Assembly: GCA_023253495.1 (NCBI GenBank)
Contig: JALRGF010000438.1
Location: forward strand, 1-22,155
Source of the DNA: Verrucomicrobiales bacterium
GTDB lineage: Bacteria > Verrucomicrobiota > Verrucomicrobiia > Verrucomicrobiales > V1-33
Reading direction: 5' to 3'
DNA length: 22,155 nucleotides
The notes beneath the pieces were generated by a model. That model made no database searches. It saw nothing but the letters and a program-made list of their open reading frames with translations, and was not told the DNA's origin. Position numbers and translations under genes: made by a program. Shown piece after piece: positions 15,701-22,155 of this stretch (positions within the stretch are counted from its first letter, which is position 1; each line of letters starts with the position of its first letter).

Positions 15701-15901
15701 GAGCGCCAGCGCGCCGACCGCCACCAGCGACGCAAACGCACCGGCCAGCGCCGCGCGCGACCGGCCGGCCGGCTGCCACCGGCCGGTGACCCGATGCGCC
15801 GCGGCCCAGACCGCGCCGAGCACCACCGGCAGCAGCACCACCACGAACGTCGGCAGGCCCGCGGACAGCAGATCAGAGCGGAGTGCGGGATCAGGAGTCA
15901 T
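12746..15901 (-). CDS. Large membrane VWA-domain protein with an insertion in the VWA fold and a glutamine-amidotransferase-like region
   Basis: The 1051 residues begin with four transmembrane segments (~17-37, 50-78, 85-104, 117-141). A von Willebrand A domain follows, with all MIDAS elements: D156-x-S158-x-S160 (VVVLVDDSES), T408 (RRTDLAGAL) and D434 (LLLSDGRHNGD). Between the first and second elements lies an Ala-rich, apparently helical insertion of about 210 residues (~165-375). After the VWA come a beta-sandwich region (SSIYLGDRLKIRAEIKADGL onward), a glutamine-amidotransferase-like alpha/beta region (NVLLVDSVPRWEFRYLRNLF, then FDVIILGDVP), further beta domains and a C-terminal helix (WPLLSLLLAALTTEWLL). 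This architecture resembles Bat-type and 'VWA/glutamine amidotransferase' membrane proteins of PVC bacteria, usually linked to MoxR ATPases; none is present here. A role in assembling or sensing envelope complexes is inferred. Confidence 0.88.
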   Translation of the reverse strand: MTPDPALRSDLLSAGLPTFVVVLLPVVLGAVWAAAHRVTGRWQPAGRSRAALAGAFASLVAVGALALWALWQAVARFLVLETSWSLRTSAILGAVAIETVILLFQWEKTIVSRGMGRALLALRLFAVFLVLLILVQPVLAWTQQRKIERRVVVLVDDSESMQLVDRQATATEKVELAGFRRAGPVATRPAIGALAAAGRAFQESLGREIEAWPAAGPTDPESEKSLVAARTEAVADLVTAGRTLADQAAAAVAATGPLAGTLDATGRRLLNDLGSALRDRVPTQLREAQDQLPAGRVAPVRDRLVAAAGTVREAVEALPGLAALVDAALVQTLNDADRQALDAAAFVPRAQIAREVLTTADPATGRSLLEELASTYDVTVMRFGREAVEMPDPAAAPAPDDSGFRRRTDLAGALAHTLERVPAESLAGVLLLSDGRHNGDRPVDDAARRLGLTGAPLHAVAIGSARGPKDAAFLKVEAPSSIYLGDRLKIRAEIKADGLQGEQLKVVLRQGDTEIESQTLAVPEENHRTTIRLAHTPPEKGLFAYSLRIEPVDGELFTDNNEWPIETAVTDDRTNVLLVDSVPRWEFRYLRNLFYGRDKSVHLQYVLLNPDEIREQAPLAPVFASATRKFGDAEATRLPETFEEWMKFDVIILGDVPPAALPAQTWETLEKAVAERGAMLVVVAGPRAMPHAFTSDVARRLLPLEFTPSTSAVFNGPEDSFAVRLTAEGRNSPILALGASQIETAQIWSETPAFMWRQPVRAAKPGAEVLAYAEPAGQRPPAAGATAEERLAAFARQRQYQTERALLATSRYGLGRIALFTTDQTWRLRYGVGDTHHHRLWGNLLRWGTTENLRAGTDTVRLGTDALTYETGQPVRVLARLTADGYKPETNADVSAHVFAPDGTRVATRKLTYREGSSGLYEAELDPLTAHGRYRIELTGSDVERLLRTSTSPDPKPDKVETHFTRLAVLNPVELGDLALDADQLRRATTLAGGRVVTPADAISLARAFGTGTKRLEERRESTLWDNWPLLSLLLAALTTEWLLRRKAGLA

Positions 15902-16076
15902 GCGCCGGCAGTATCATCGCGTCGACAGTAGGCCCAGCAGGGCGCTAGGGGACAACCTGAGTTCCGGACGCCGCGCGCGACGCCTCCCGGGAGGTTGGGC
16001 CGGTGGCCACGCCGGAGATACCAACGGACGCGGACGCCGCGCCGGCAATCCCATGGAAAGCGGACGCCACGCGGGC

Positions 16077-16613
16077 TCACAGGCTCGGCGCGGGTTTCTG
16101 GTCGATTGTTTCCAGCGGCTGGATGGACCATGTGCCATCCGCACCGGGAGTGGCGAGGTACCGCCGGCGGACCATCCGGTCCTCAAAGGCCCATGCGGCG
16201 ACCACTTCCTCGGGGCCCGACGGCGAGGCCGGATCACGCCGGGTCACGCTCACGACCTGGAGCTGGAGCGGCTGGAGTTTCGATTTTTTCTCGATCACCC
16301 GGGCAATTGTCCCGACCCAGACCTGGGTGAGGTCGCTGCCGGGATGCCAGGTGATGCCGGTGTCGCTGAATTGTGCGCGGAAGGCGGGTGACGACTCGTG
16401 CAGACGTTCACCCAGCACGATGACCCCGACCTTGGCATCGGCCTGGGCGGCTCGCGCCTCGCTCAGCACCTGCCGCAGCACGGCGGCGGCCGACGCGGTT
16501 TCGTAGGGGGCGGGATCGAAGGCGGGCGCGGGCTTCCGTCCGCACGCTGTCAGCACGAGCAGCAGCGCGGCCAGCAGGGCCCATCGGGATTGAAAGTGTC
16601 GAAGCCGGGTCAT
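16077..16613 (-). CDS. Lipoprotein of unknown function
   Basis: The 178-residue product starts MTRLRHFQSRWALLAALLLV and has a lipobox LTAC with Cys24, so it should be lipidated and membrane-anchored. Asp is not at position +2 (the residue is Gly), which by the E. coli rule favours the outer membrane. The mature domain has alternating strands (KVGVIVLGERLHES, QVWVGTIARVIEKK, QLQVVSVTRR, WAFEDRMVRRRYLAT) and no recognised catalytic motif. It lies between the OmpA-domain gene (90-bp gap) and the VWA gene (175-bp gap) on the same strand, so a joint envelope function is possible. The 15902-16076 gap contains only GC-rich sequence with three GGACGCC-type repeats. Confidence 0.82.
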   Translation of the reverse strand: MTRLRHFQSRWALLAALLLVLTACGRKPAPAFDPAPYETASAAAVLRQVLSEARAAQADAKVGVIVLGERLHESSPAFRAQFSDTGITWHPGSDLTQVWVGTIARVIEKKSKLQPLQLQVVSVTRRDPASPSGPEEVVAAWAFEDRMVRRRYLATPGADGTWSIQPLETIDQKPAPSL

Positions 16614-16703
16614 CGTCTGGGCGCGACCTTACTCCACTCGGCCATCTTCGCAGCACGGGAATCTTGCGAGGCACCGACTGAGGCCCACGCGCGACCGGGC
16701 ACC

Positions 16704-18182
16704 TCAGAAATCCAGATAGATCTCGGTGCGCCGGTTCCGCGACCGGCCTTCCGGGTTGTCGGAGCCGTCGGGTTTGGTATTCGGATCGAGCGGACGCAAG
16801 GTGCCCAGGCCTTCAGTGACGATCTGCGCCGGCTCCACCCCGAGTGCAGCCAGCGTGTCCTTGACGACCAGGGCGCGGGCGGCCGACAACCGGCGGTTGT
16901 ACGTGTCCGACCCGATGGCGTCCGCGTGGCCGGAGAGCCGGAGTTTCCGTCGCGGGTCGTCGCGCAGCAGGTTGGCCACGATTTCCAGTTGGCGCCGGGC
17001 GCGCGGGACCAGCCCGGCATCATTGAAATCAAAATACACCACCAGCGATTCGCCGCCGGCAGGATTCCGGACGATCGGGGTGTAGGCGACGCCGTCGGTG
17101 ACCCCGGCGCGGGCCGCGTAATCGGTCAGGAGACGGGAAAAATTGACCCCTGCGACCTGCCACGATCCGGCCGCCCGGCGCCGCATTTCCAAGCCGAAGT
17201 CGGATTCATGGCCGTCATGGCCGGACTTCACCTTGACGATCACCCAGGCGGAATCGGGGCCCGCCGCGGTGGCGCTCAACGGGCGTTCCTCGGCCAGCGC
17301 GTAGGCGGCTTCCTCAAACAGGATACAGAGGCCGGCCACTTTTTTCCGCGTGACCAGATCGGGGTCAGTCACCTCGCGCGCGGCCGCAAAGTCCTGTCGG
17401 AGCGCGGCCTGCAGGAAACGGCGGGCGCTGTGCACTGGGTCGTCCGCACCCGCCGCGTCCACCTCCCCGGCCGCCAGGCCCGTGCCGGTACCGGAGGCCG
17501 CCGCCACCGCGCGTCTGAGCGGATCCGGAAAATGCACGGCCACGGCGCGCCACCCGCGGCCGGCGTCGCGCCCCAGGTCGACTTCCAATTCAAGCGGTTC
17601 GGCCGCCGGCAGTGGTGGCTTCGGTGGTGGTACGGCGGCCGCGGCGCCCGGCGCTGGCGTCCGGGCTTCCAGTCGCAGCGACCAACGGGACATTTCCGCG
17701 ACGTCGCCGACCTCGCGCACCGCTGACGACGCCGGTTGCAGGCCGGCCGTGGTGAAAATCGCGCGGAAAAAACCCGCCTGAGCGGCGGACAGCGCCGCGC
17801 CACCCAAGGCTGCTTCGGCTGCCGCAAGGTCCCCCGACCTCAGGTGAGCCGCGAGGGTTTCCATGAAGGAGCGCGGACTGGCAAACCGCGCGGTGGCCGA
17901 CGGCGGCGTCACGCCCGCAGAGCGGTCAGCGGCGTTCGGTGCACCGGCACCGCCATCGGCCTCTCCGGAGGGCGTGGTCCGTTTGCTCTCGGTGGGGATC
18001 GGCACCGTTTCGGTCGGCACCGCCCCGGCCCGCGCGGCGGCTTCACGACGTGTTTGCCGCGCCCGCGGCAGAGTGAGCGCCAGAAAAAAAACCACGCTCA
18101 TCACGACGATCCCGAGGAAAACCAGGACCGGCGTGGCGCTTTGCCCGCGGGCGCGGGCGCGGGTGGTGCGGAATCCGCGCAT
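16704..18182 (-). CDS. Inner-membrane-anchored OmpA-domain (peptidoglycan-binding) protein
   Basis: The product is 492 residues. A basic N-terminus and one transmembrane helix (~17-38, PVLVFLGIVVMSVVFFLAL) anchor it without a signal cleavage site. A Pro/Ala-rich periplasmic linker follows, then two regions that look like cystatin/NTF2-type helix-plus-sheet domains (~105-220 and ~245-360). A complete OmpA C-terminal domain closes the protein (~376-492), with VVYFDFNDAGL, LSGHADAIGSDTYNRRLSAARA, TEGLG and NRRTEIYLDF. This domain grips peptidoglycan diaminopimelate through the conserved Asp and Arg, both present. The protein therefore probably links the inner membrane to the cell wall. Eight T in a row lie in the sense strand at the TM segment (18084-18091). 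It starts 77 bp after the heme-protein gene stop. Confidence 0.9.
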   Translation of the reverse strand: MRGFRTTRARARGQSATPVLVFLGIVVMSVVFFLALTLPRARQTRREAAARAGAVPTETVPIPTESKRTTPSGEADGGAGAPNAADRSAGVTPPSATARFASPRSFMETLAAHLRSGDLAAAEAALGGAALSAAQAGFFRAIFTTAGLQPASSAVREVGDVAEMSRWSLRLEARTPAPGAAAAVPPPKPPLPAAEPLELEVDLGRDAGRGWRAVAVHFPDPLRRAVAAASGTGTGLAAGEVDAAGADDPVHSARRFLQAALRQDFAAAREVTDPDLVTRKKVAGLCILFEEAAYALAEERPLSATAAGPDSAWVIVKVKSGHDGHESDFGLEMRRRAAGSWQVAGVNFSRLLTDYAARAGVTDGVAYTPIVRNPAGGESLVVYFDFNDAGLVPRARRQLEIVANLLRDDPRRKLRLSGHADAIGSDTYNRRLSAARALVVKDTLAALGVEPAQIVTEGLGTLRPLDPNTKPDGSDNPEGRSRNRRTEIYLDF

Positions 18183-18259
18183 ACTCGCGATGATCCTAAC
18201 CCAATTCCCATCTCAAAACAACGGAGGTCCGCCGCGATCGTCCGCCGAACCGATCGGGC

Positions 18260-20800
18260 TCACGGCGCACCCGCCTGCAGCCAGGCGGCGAGGTCGAGAA
18301 TTTCCTCGCGCGTAAAGGTATGGAGCAGACCGGGGGGCATGGCCGAGCGCTCGACCAGGCGCACCACCTCGGCCTTGGGCACCCGGGCCCGCGACCCGGG
18401 ATCGACCGGATTGGTGGCCACGGTCAGGGTCGTTTCGTCCTCGGCGATCACCGGTCCTTCGTGAATCGTACCTTCCCGGGTGCTCACCGAAACCACCCGG
18501 TACTGAGGTGCGACCACTTTCCACGGCTCGAGCATCGACTCCATCAGGCTGCGATGGTCAAACCGCTGGCCGACTTCGGTGAGGTCGGGACCGATGGCCT
18601 GAACGGCATCGATCGCGCCCGCGCGATGGCACGCGGAACAGGCGGCTTCCGCAAACAACCGGCGCCCCCGGGCCGCGTCCGGCGGGGCGGCCGCGGCCGC
18701 CGGAAATTCTCCGGTCTCCCACGCTTTCTGAAAGCCTCGCGGGTTCGGTTGCACCGGTGGCGGAGCTGGCGCACCGGCCGCATCGATCGCCGCCAATTCC
18801 GGGGTCAGTTCGCGCCGCTCGGTGTCACTCAGGCCGGCTTCCACTTCTGCCCGCAGGTGGTTGAGGGTGGTCGGAAGCGCGGCGGCTCCGGTAAATGTCG
18901 AGCGCGCCCGCGCCAGCCAGCGGAGGTAGGTGCGCCGGGTTTCCACGGTCCAGCCGCGGCGGACCACGCGCAGGCTGAGCAACGCATGCAGCGCGTCTTC
19001 CTGGGTCGGGGGCGGCTCGGCCTGCAACTGGTCGAGCACTGCCGGCACCACCCGCGGTTCCTCCAGGGCGCACAGAGTTTCGCAGAGCAGGCGGTTGACT
19101 TGCGGCGACCGATGCGGCCACGCCGCCATCAGCCGGTCCGCCCATGCAGTGCGCTCCGACTCCGCCAGCGGTTGATGGCGCAACACACTGACCTGAAATC
19201 CGCGCAGCCACAGAAGAGCATCGACCTCGCCCAGGTCGCCCGCGGCCACCGCCAGCAGCCGCGCCCGCACCGCCGGCTGCACGGCCGCACCCCCGACGCG
19301 CGCCGCCGCCATCAACGCGGTCAGCGCGGCGGTCGACGGCGGCTCGACCAGCGCCCGGTCCACCCAGACCGCCGGCGGCTGCGCCTCCACCGCCAACCGC
19401 GCCGCCTGACGGATCCACGCGTCTTCATGTCCCAGATGCGGCCAGGCTTCCTGGACCGACCGCCTCGCGTCGCCGGACACCCCCAAACGCTCCAACCGCC
19501 GCCGCAACGCCCGCCTTTCCTCATGGCCTCCGCTTTCCTCATGGCTGTCGCGAGTCTTTCGTCCCTCTTCCTCTTCCCCCTCGCGTCCCTCACCCCCGAC
19601 CCACGCCACCCGGTACAAGGCTGACTGCGTCCGCCGCCCCCCGGTCACAAAATACAGCGCGCCATCAGGACCGAAATCAAGCCCGGTCACATTGAGCGGC
19701 CGGCCCTGCAGAAAAACGCGGGCGGTGCCTTCATAGGTGGCACCGCGTGGCTGCAGATCCACCGCATAAATCACGCCGTACGCCCAATCCATGATGAAGA
19801 GAGCGCGCCGCCACCGCTCCGGAAACCGGCTGCGGGTTCCGAAGGCAATGGCGGTCGGCGAGCCTTTGCCGATGTCAACCGCGGGCGGCGCGGTGTCGGG
19901 CATCCACGCCGGCTGGGCCCGCGAGCCGCCGCGCCATCCGTAATCCGCGCCGCGCACAAGGTGCAGCACCCGGGTCGGACGATACCACGGCAACCCGACA
20001 TCCCATTCGATGTCGGCATCATAAGTGAACATCTCGCCGTCTTCATTGAAGGCGATGCCAAACGGGTTGCGCAACCCGCCGCAGACCAGCTCCCAGCGCC
20101 CGGCCTCGGCATCCAGGCGCACCACATGGCCGGCCGGCGGCCGCACGGCATCGCTCCAGTTGAATCGATCCCAGGCCAGAGGCAACCACCGGTCATCCGC
20201 CGCGCCCACCGGATCCGATCCCCGCGTAAACCCGTCGTCAGGCGGCATCACGTCGTCGCCGTGAATCGAATAAATCAAGCCGTCCGGCCCGAGCGCCAGC
20301 TGATTACGCCCGTGCCCCACCCCGCCCGGCGTCCGCTGCATCAAGTCCACATCCTCAAACCGCCCGTCCCCATCGCTGTCGCGCAACCGGTACAGCCCGT
20401 GCGCATTGTTGGCATTGGCATAAACCGCCCCATGCGCCCAGAGCAACCCGCGCACTTCGGCCAAGGTTTCTTCCACCACCACCGCCGGTCCCGACTCCCC
20501 GCGCCGGGGATCTATTCTCAACAACCCCCGGTCTTCCCGAGCCACCAGAACCTCTCCTGCCGGATCAAAAGCCATCGCCACCCACGACCCCTCCCCATCA
20601 CGCGCCGTCCGCACCAACCGCACCTCAAAACCAGACGGCGCCCTGATCTCCCCCGCCGCCGTCACCCTGCCCCCGGGCAATGCCTCTTTCCATTGATTGT
20701 AGGTCTCCGCCGTCAACGGCACCTCAGCTCCCCGCAACGCCACCGTCAGGCTCCCCGCCACCACAAACACCGAAACCGTCGCCGAACTCACGGAAATCAT
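18260..20800 (-). CDS. Propeller-type dehydrogenase with HEAT-like helices and a C-terminal heme (CxxCH) domain
   Basis: From ATG 20800 the product is 846 residues with a signal peptide (MISVSSATVSVFVVAGSLTV). Residues ~45-415 form a soluble-glucose-dehydrogenase-like propeller of the planctomycete/verrucomicrobial membrane-bound type (VAMAFDPAGEVLVAREDRGL, HGRNQLALGPDGLIYSIHGD, LRNPFGIAFNEDGEMFTYDAD, DYGWRGGSRA, GLDFGPDGALYFVTGG). An acidic low-complexity linker (~418-450) leads to helical, HEAT-like repeats (~450-660). The end is a cytochrome c-type domain with CSACH (721-725) and a probable axial Met (SAMPPGL, ~821). Such proteins are thought to oxidise sugars or related compounds in the periplasm and pass electrons to the heme. 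The substrate and any PQQ dependence are not visible. An upstream extension to 20935 lacks a plausible start. Confidence 0.88.
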   Translation of the reverse strand: MISVSSATVSVFVVAGSLTVALRGAEVPLTAETYNQWKEALPGGRVTAAGEIRAPSGFEVRLVRTARDGEGSWVAMAFDPAGEVLVAREDRGLLRIDPRRGESGPAVVVEETLAEVRGLLWAHGAVYANANNAHGLYRLRDSDGDGRFEDVDLMQRTPGGVGHGRNQLALGPDGLIYSIHGDDVMPPDDGFTRGSDPVGAADDRWLPLAWDRFNWSDAVRPPAGHVVRLDAEAGRWELVCGGLRNPFGIAFNEDGEMFTYDADIEWDVGLPWYRPTRVLHLVRGADYGWRGGSRAQPAWMPDTAPPAVDIGKGSPTAIAFGTRSRFPERWRRALFIMDWAYGVIYAVDLQPRGATYEGTARVFLQGRPLNVTGLDFGPDGALYFVTGGRRTQSALYRVAWVGGEGREGEEEEGRKTRDSHEESGGHEERRALRRRLERLGVSGDARRSVQEAWPHLGHEDAWIRQAARLAVEAQPPAVWVDRALVEPPSTAALTALMAAARVGGAAVQPAVRARLLAVAAGDLGEVDALLWLRGFQVSVLRHQPLAESERTAWADRLMAAWPHRSPQVNRLLCETLCALEEPRVVPAVLDQLQAEPPPTQEDALHALLSLRVVRRGWTVETRRTYLRWLARARSTFTGAAALPTTLNHLRAEVEAGLSDTERRELTPELAAIDAAGAPAPPPVQPNPRGFQKAWETGEFPAAAAAPPDAARGRRLFAEAACSACHRAGAIDAVQAIGPDLTEVGQRFDHRSLMESMLEPWKVVAPQYRVVSVSTREGTIHEGPVIAEDETTLTVATNPVDPGSRARVPKAEVVRLVERSAMPPGLLHTFTREEILDLAAWLQAGAP

Positions 20801-20956
20801 CCACCCACTCTGCCCGGAAGCACACCGTCTGTCCACCTCCGCCGATTCCGACTCGCGCCGGTACACTGTCAGCACGCCCGCAGCGATGACAGACCATAGC
20901 CAGAGGTCGGGCAGTGTGCCGTGAGCAGCGGACACAATCCCCGCCGGTCACCCGCG

Positions 20957-20990
20957 AAAAAAAGTGGCATCCCTCCCCAAAGCATGCCAC
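20957..20990 (-). terminator. Strong intrinsic terminator on the minus strand with no visible upstream gene
   Basis: On the minus strand GTGGCAT (20990-20984) and ATGCCAC (20970-20964) form a perfect 7-bp stem with a 13-base loop, followed directly by seven T (20963-20957). It would stop leftward transcription 157 bp before the heme-protein start. The only genes to its right, tRNA-His and rnc, are on the plus strand. Confidence 0.65.
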
Positions 20991-21013
20991 AGTTCCGGTT
21001 CAGCCACCCACAC

Positions 21014-21089
21014 GGTGACCGTAGCTCAATGGTAGAGTCCCAGATTGTGATTCTGGTTGTTGCGGGTTCGAGCCCCGTCGGTCACCCCA
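21014..21089 (+). tRNA. tRNA-His (anticodon GTG)
   Basis: Acceptor stem GTGACCG (21015-21021) pairs with CGGTCAC (21079-21085). The D arm GCTC..GAGT (21024-21038) is present. The anticodon stem CCAGA/TCTGG (21040-21056) encloses TTGTGAT, with anticodon GTG at 21047-21049. The T arm is GCGGG-TTCGAGC-CCCGT (21062-21078). The extra 5' G (-1, 21014) faces discriminator C (21086), the identity feature of bacterial tRNA-His. CCA is encoded (21087-21089). Confidence 0.97.
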
Positions 21090-21180
21090 GATTTTCCCGC
21101 CGCGCCTCAGGCGCCTCAGCTCCTTCAGGCGCACCGTCTCCACCTGACCAGGCCCCGGATCCTTTTACGCTCTGTCCCGC

Positions 21181-21957
21181 ATGGAGGCGCTCGAAGCCCG
21201 CATTCAATACGCTTTCAAGAACCCGAGGTTGCTGGCCGAGGCGCTGACCCATCCCAGCCTGGCTTACGAAACCCAGGGACCGCACTTCGACAACCAGCGG
21301 CTCGAGTTCCTCGGCGACGCCGTGCTCCAGCTCATTCTGACCCGGAAGATCTTCCTGCTTTTCCCGCGGCTCAACGAAGGCAGCCTGACCAAACTGCGCT
21401 CCCAGCTGGTCTCGCGCACCGCCCTGCAACGCTACGCTGAACGCCTCGGTCTCGGCGCCTTTCTCATGATGGGCAAGGGCGAGGACGCCTCGGGCGGACG
21501 CGAACGCGCCTCTACCCTGGCCGATGCCGTCGAAGCCCTTGTCGGAGCCGTCTACCTCGACTCCGGATTGGACCAGGCCACCGAGGTCGTCCTCCGCCTC
21601 TGCCATGAGGAGATCGCCAGTCTCGACCTCGATCTGGACCACCTGAACCCCAAAGGGCGGCTCCAGGAAATCCTCCAGGCCACCGGCGCCCCCAGCCCGA
21701 CCTACGAAATGCTCGACGCCCGCGGCCCGGATCACCGCAAGGAATTTGTCGCCCGCGTCTTCTGGCAGGGCGAGCCGCTCGGGATCGGCCAGGGCACCAG
21801 CAAAAAACTCGCCGAAACCGCCGCCGCCCGCGAAGCCCTCGCCCACCCGACCGTCCGCCACCTCGCCGCCAGTCAGCCAAGCGTTCCGGCCCGTCTCCGG
21901 CCCGTGCCCACCCGACCCCACGGTGAAAAACCATCCGAATCACTCTCCCATTCGTGA
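21181..21957 (+). CDS. rnc: Ribonuclease III
   Basis: RNase III cuts double-stranded RNA in rRNA maturation and mRNA turnover. The 258 residues contain the signature QRLEFLGDAVLQL with catalytic Glu42 and Asp46, then ADAVEALVGAVYLD with Asp115 and Glu118. The double-stranded RNA-binding domain spans ~156-222 (NPKGRLQEILQ, EFVARVFW, GQGTSKKLAETAAAREAL). The last ~35 residues form a Pro/Arg/Ser-rich tail beyond the usual ~225-residue length. ATG 21181 gives the normal N-terminus. It begins 91 bp after tRNA-His in the same direction, so read-through from the tRNA promoter is possible. Confidence 0.96.
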   Translation: MEALEARIQYAFKNPRLLAEALTHPSLAYETQGPHFDNQRLEFLGDAVLQLILTRKIFLLFPRLNEGSLTKLRSQLVSRTALQRYAERLGLGAFLMMGKGEDASGGRERASTLADAVEALVGAVYLDSGLDQATEVVLRLCHEEIASLDLDLDHLNPKGRLQEILQATGAPSPTYEMLDARGPDHRKEFVARVFWQGEPLGIGQGTSKKLAETAAAREALAHPTVRHLAASQPSVPARLRPVPTRPHGEKPSESLSHS

Positions 21958-22108
21958 GAATAACTCCGGTTTCTCCAGCCCCAGCCCGGTCGCTCCACAT
22001 TCCTCCCCAGTTCCTCCCCCCGTTTTCCACCTTCTCCGCCATCGTGGAACGACCCGCGGAACACGCCACGTCCGTACTTCTCCACCTTATTCGAACCCAG
22101 AAGAGGAA

Positions 22109-22142
22109 GAGAAGGTCAGGACTCAAACCTGAAATTCTTCTC
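22109..22142. other. Two-part hairpin near the right edge, downstream of rnc
   Basis: GAGAAG (22109-22114) pairs with CTTCTC (22137-22142), and inside it TCAGG (22116-22120) pairs with CCTGA (22128-22132) around a 7-base loop. No T-run follows on either strand within view. It may be a terminator for rnc or the end of a structured RNA that lies beyond the window. The rest of 21958-22155 is CT-rich and shows no gene. Confidence 0.3.
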
Positions 22143-22155
22143 GAAGGTGTGAACA

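Noticed and set aside
20724..20990. 88-codon minus-strand frame with several Cys, starting at the orphan terminator
   Set aside because: It starts inside the terminator hairpin and overlaps the signal-peptide region of the heme protein in another frame. Its Cys pattern matches no zinc or heme motif I recognise.
1..22155. CRISPR arrays, intact insertion sequences, phage or toxin-antitoxin genes
   Set aside because: I looked for spaced direct repeats, transposase or integrase motifs and small paired genes. Apart from the GGACAG cluster and the coding repeat in infA, nothing fits.

Overview
The window is 22 kb of GC-rich bacterial chromosome. The gene content points to the PVC superphylum, most likely Verrucomicrobiota. 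The evidence is a small Minf_1886-type protein (5155-5589), a large dehydrogenase-like propeller fused to HEAT-like helices and a C-terminal CxxCH heme domain of the planctomycete/verrucomicrobial type (18260-20800), a CotH/lamin-tail/chitobiase-C secreted protein (7698-11222), and lysine/alanine-rich histone-H1-like tails. No CRISPR array, prophage, plasmid gene or intact insertion sequence was seen.

Layout, left to right. A secreted SGNH/GDSL hydrolase runs off the left edge (minus). It is followed by an intergenic stretch with a cluster of GGACAG/CTGTCC repeats and the clear intrinsic terminator of the next minus-strand gene, which encodes a protein with a histone-H1-like tail. Divergent from that gene are a short exported protein of unknown function and an unusual infA: a normal IF-1 OB fold preceded by about 120 residues of Arg-Pro-Gly heptad repeats, with a perfect 9-bp hairpin three bases before its start codon. 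A lipid-A-synthase N-domain membrane protein converges on infA and overlaps its 3' end. A NifS/IscS-type cysteine desulfurase follows (plus).

A minus-strand set transcribed leftward from about 7.5 kb comprises transaldolase, a CBM9-like protein, a one-helix membrane peptide and the Minf_1886-type protein. The last two overlap at ATGA. Divergent from it is the large CotH protein, whose C-terminal module lies in another frame after about 11,120, consistent with a one-base frameshift. A Tat-exported beta-propeller protein follows.

From 12.7 to 20.8 kb four minus-strand genes encode envelope or exported proteins: the heme/propeller protein, an inner-membrane-anchored OmpA-domain protein, a lipoprotein, and a four-helix membrane VWA protein with an intact MIDAS and a roughly 210-residue insertion inside the VWA fold. 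The right end holds tRNA-His(GTG) and rnc (RNase III). A textbook minus-strand terminator next to the tRNA has no visible gene to terminate.

Housekeeping functions (IF-1, RNase III, tRNA-His, transaldolase, cysteine desulfurase) are interleaved with exported and envelope genes, so this looks like core chromosome with lineage-specific genes rather than a genomic island. The most notable observations are the repeat-extended IF-1 with its leader hairpin, the orphan minus-strand terminator, the frameshifted CotH protein with a base-composition switch inside the gene, and the split VWA domain.
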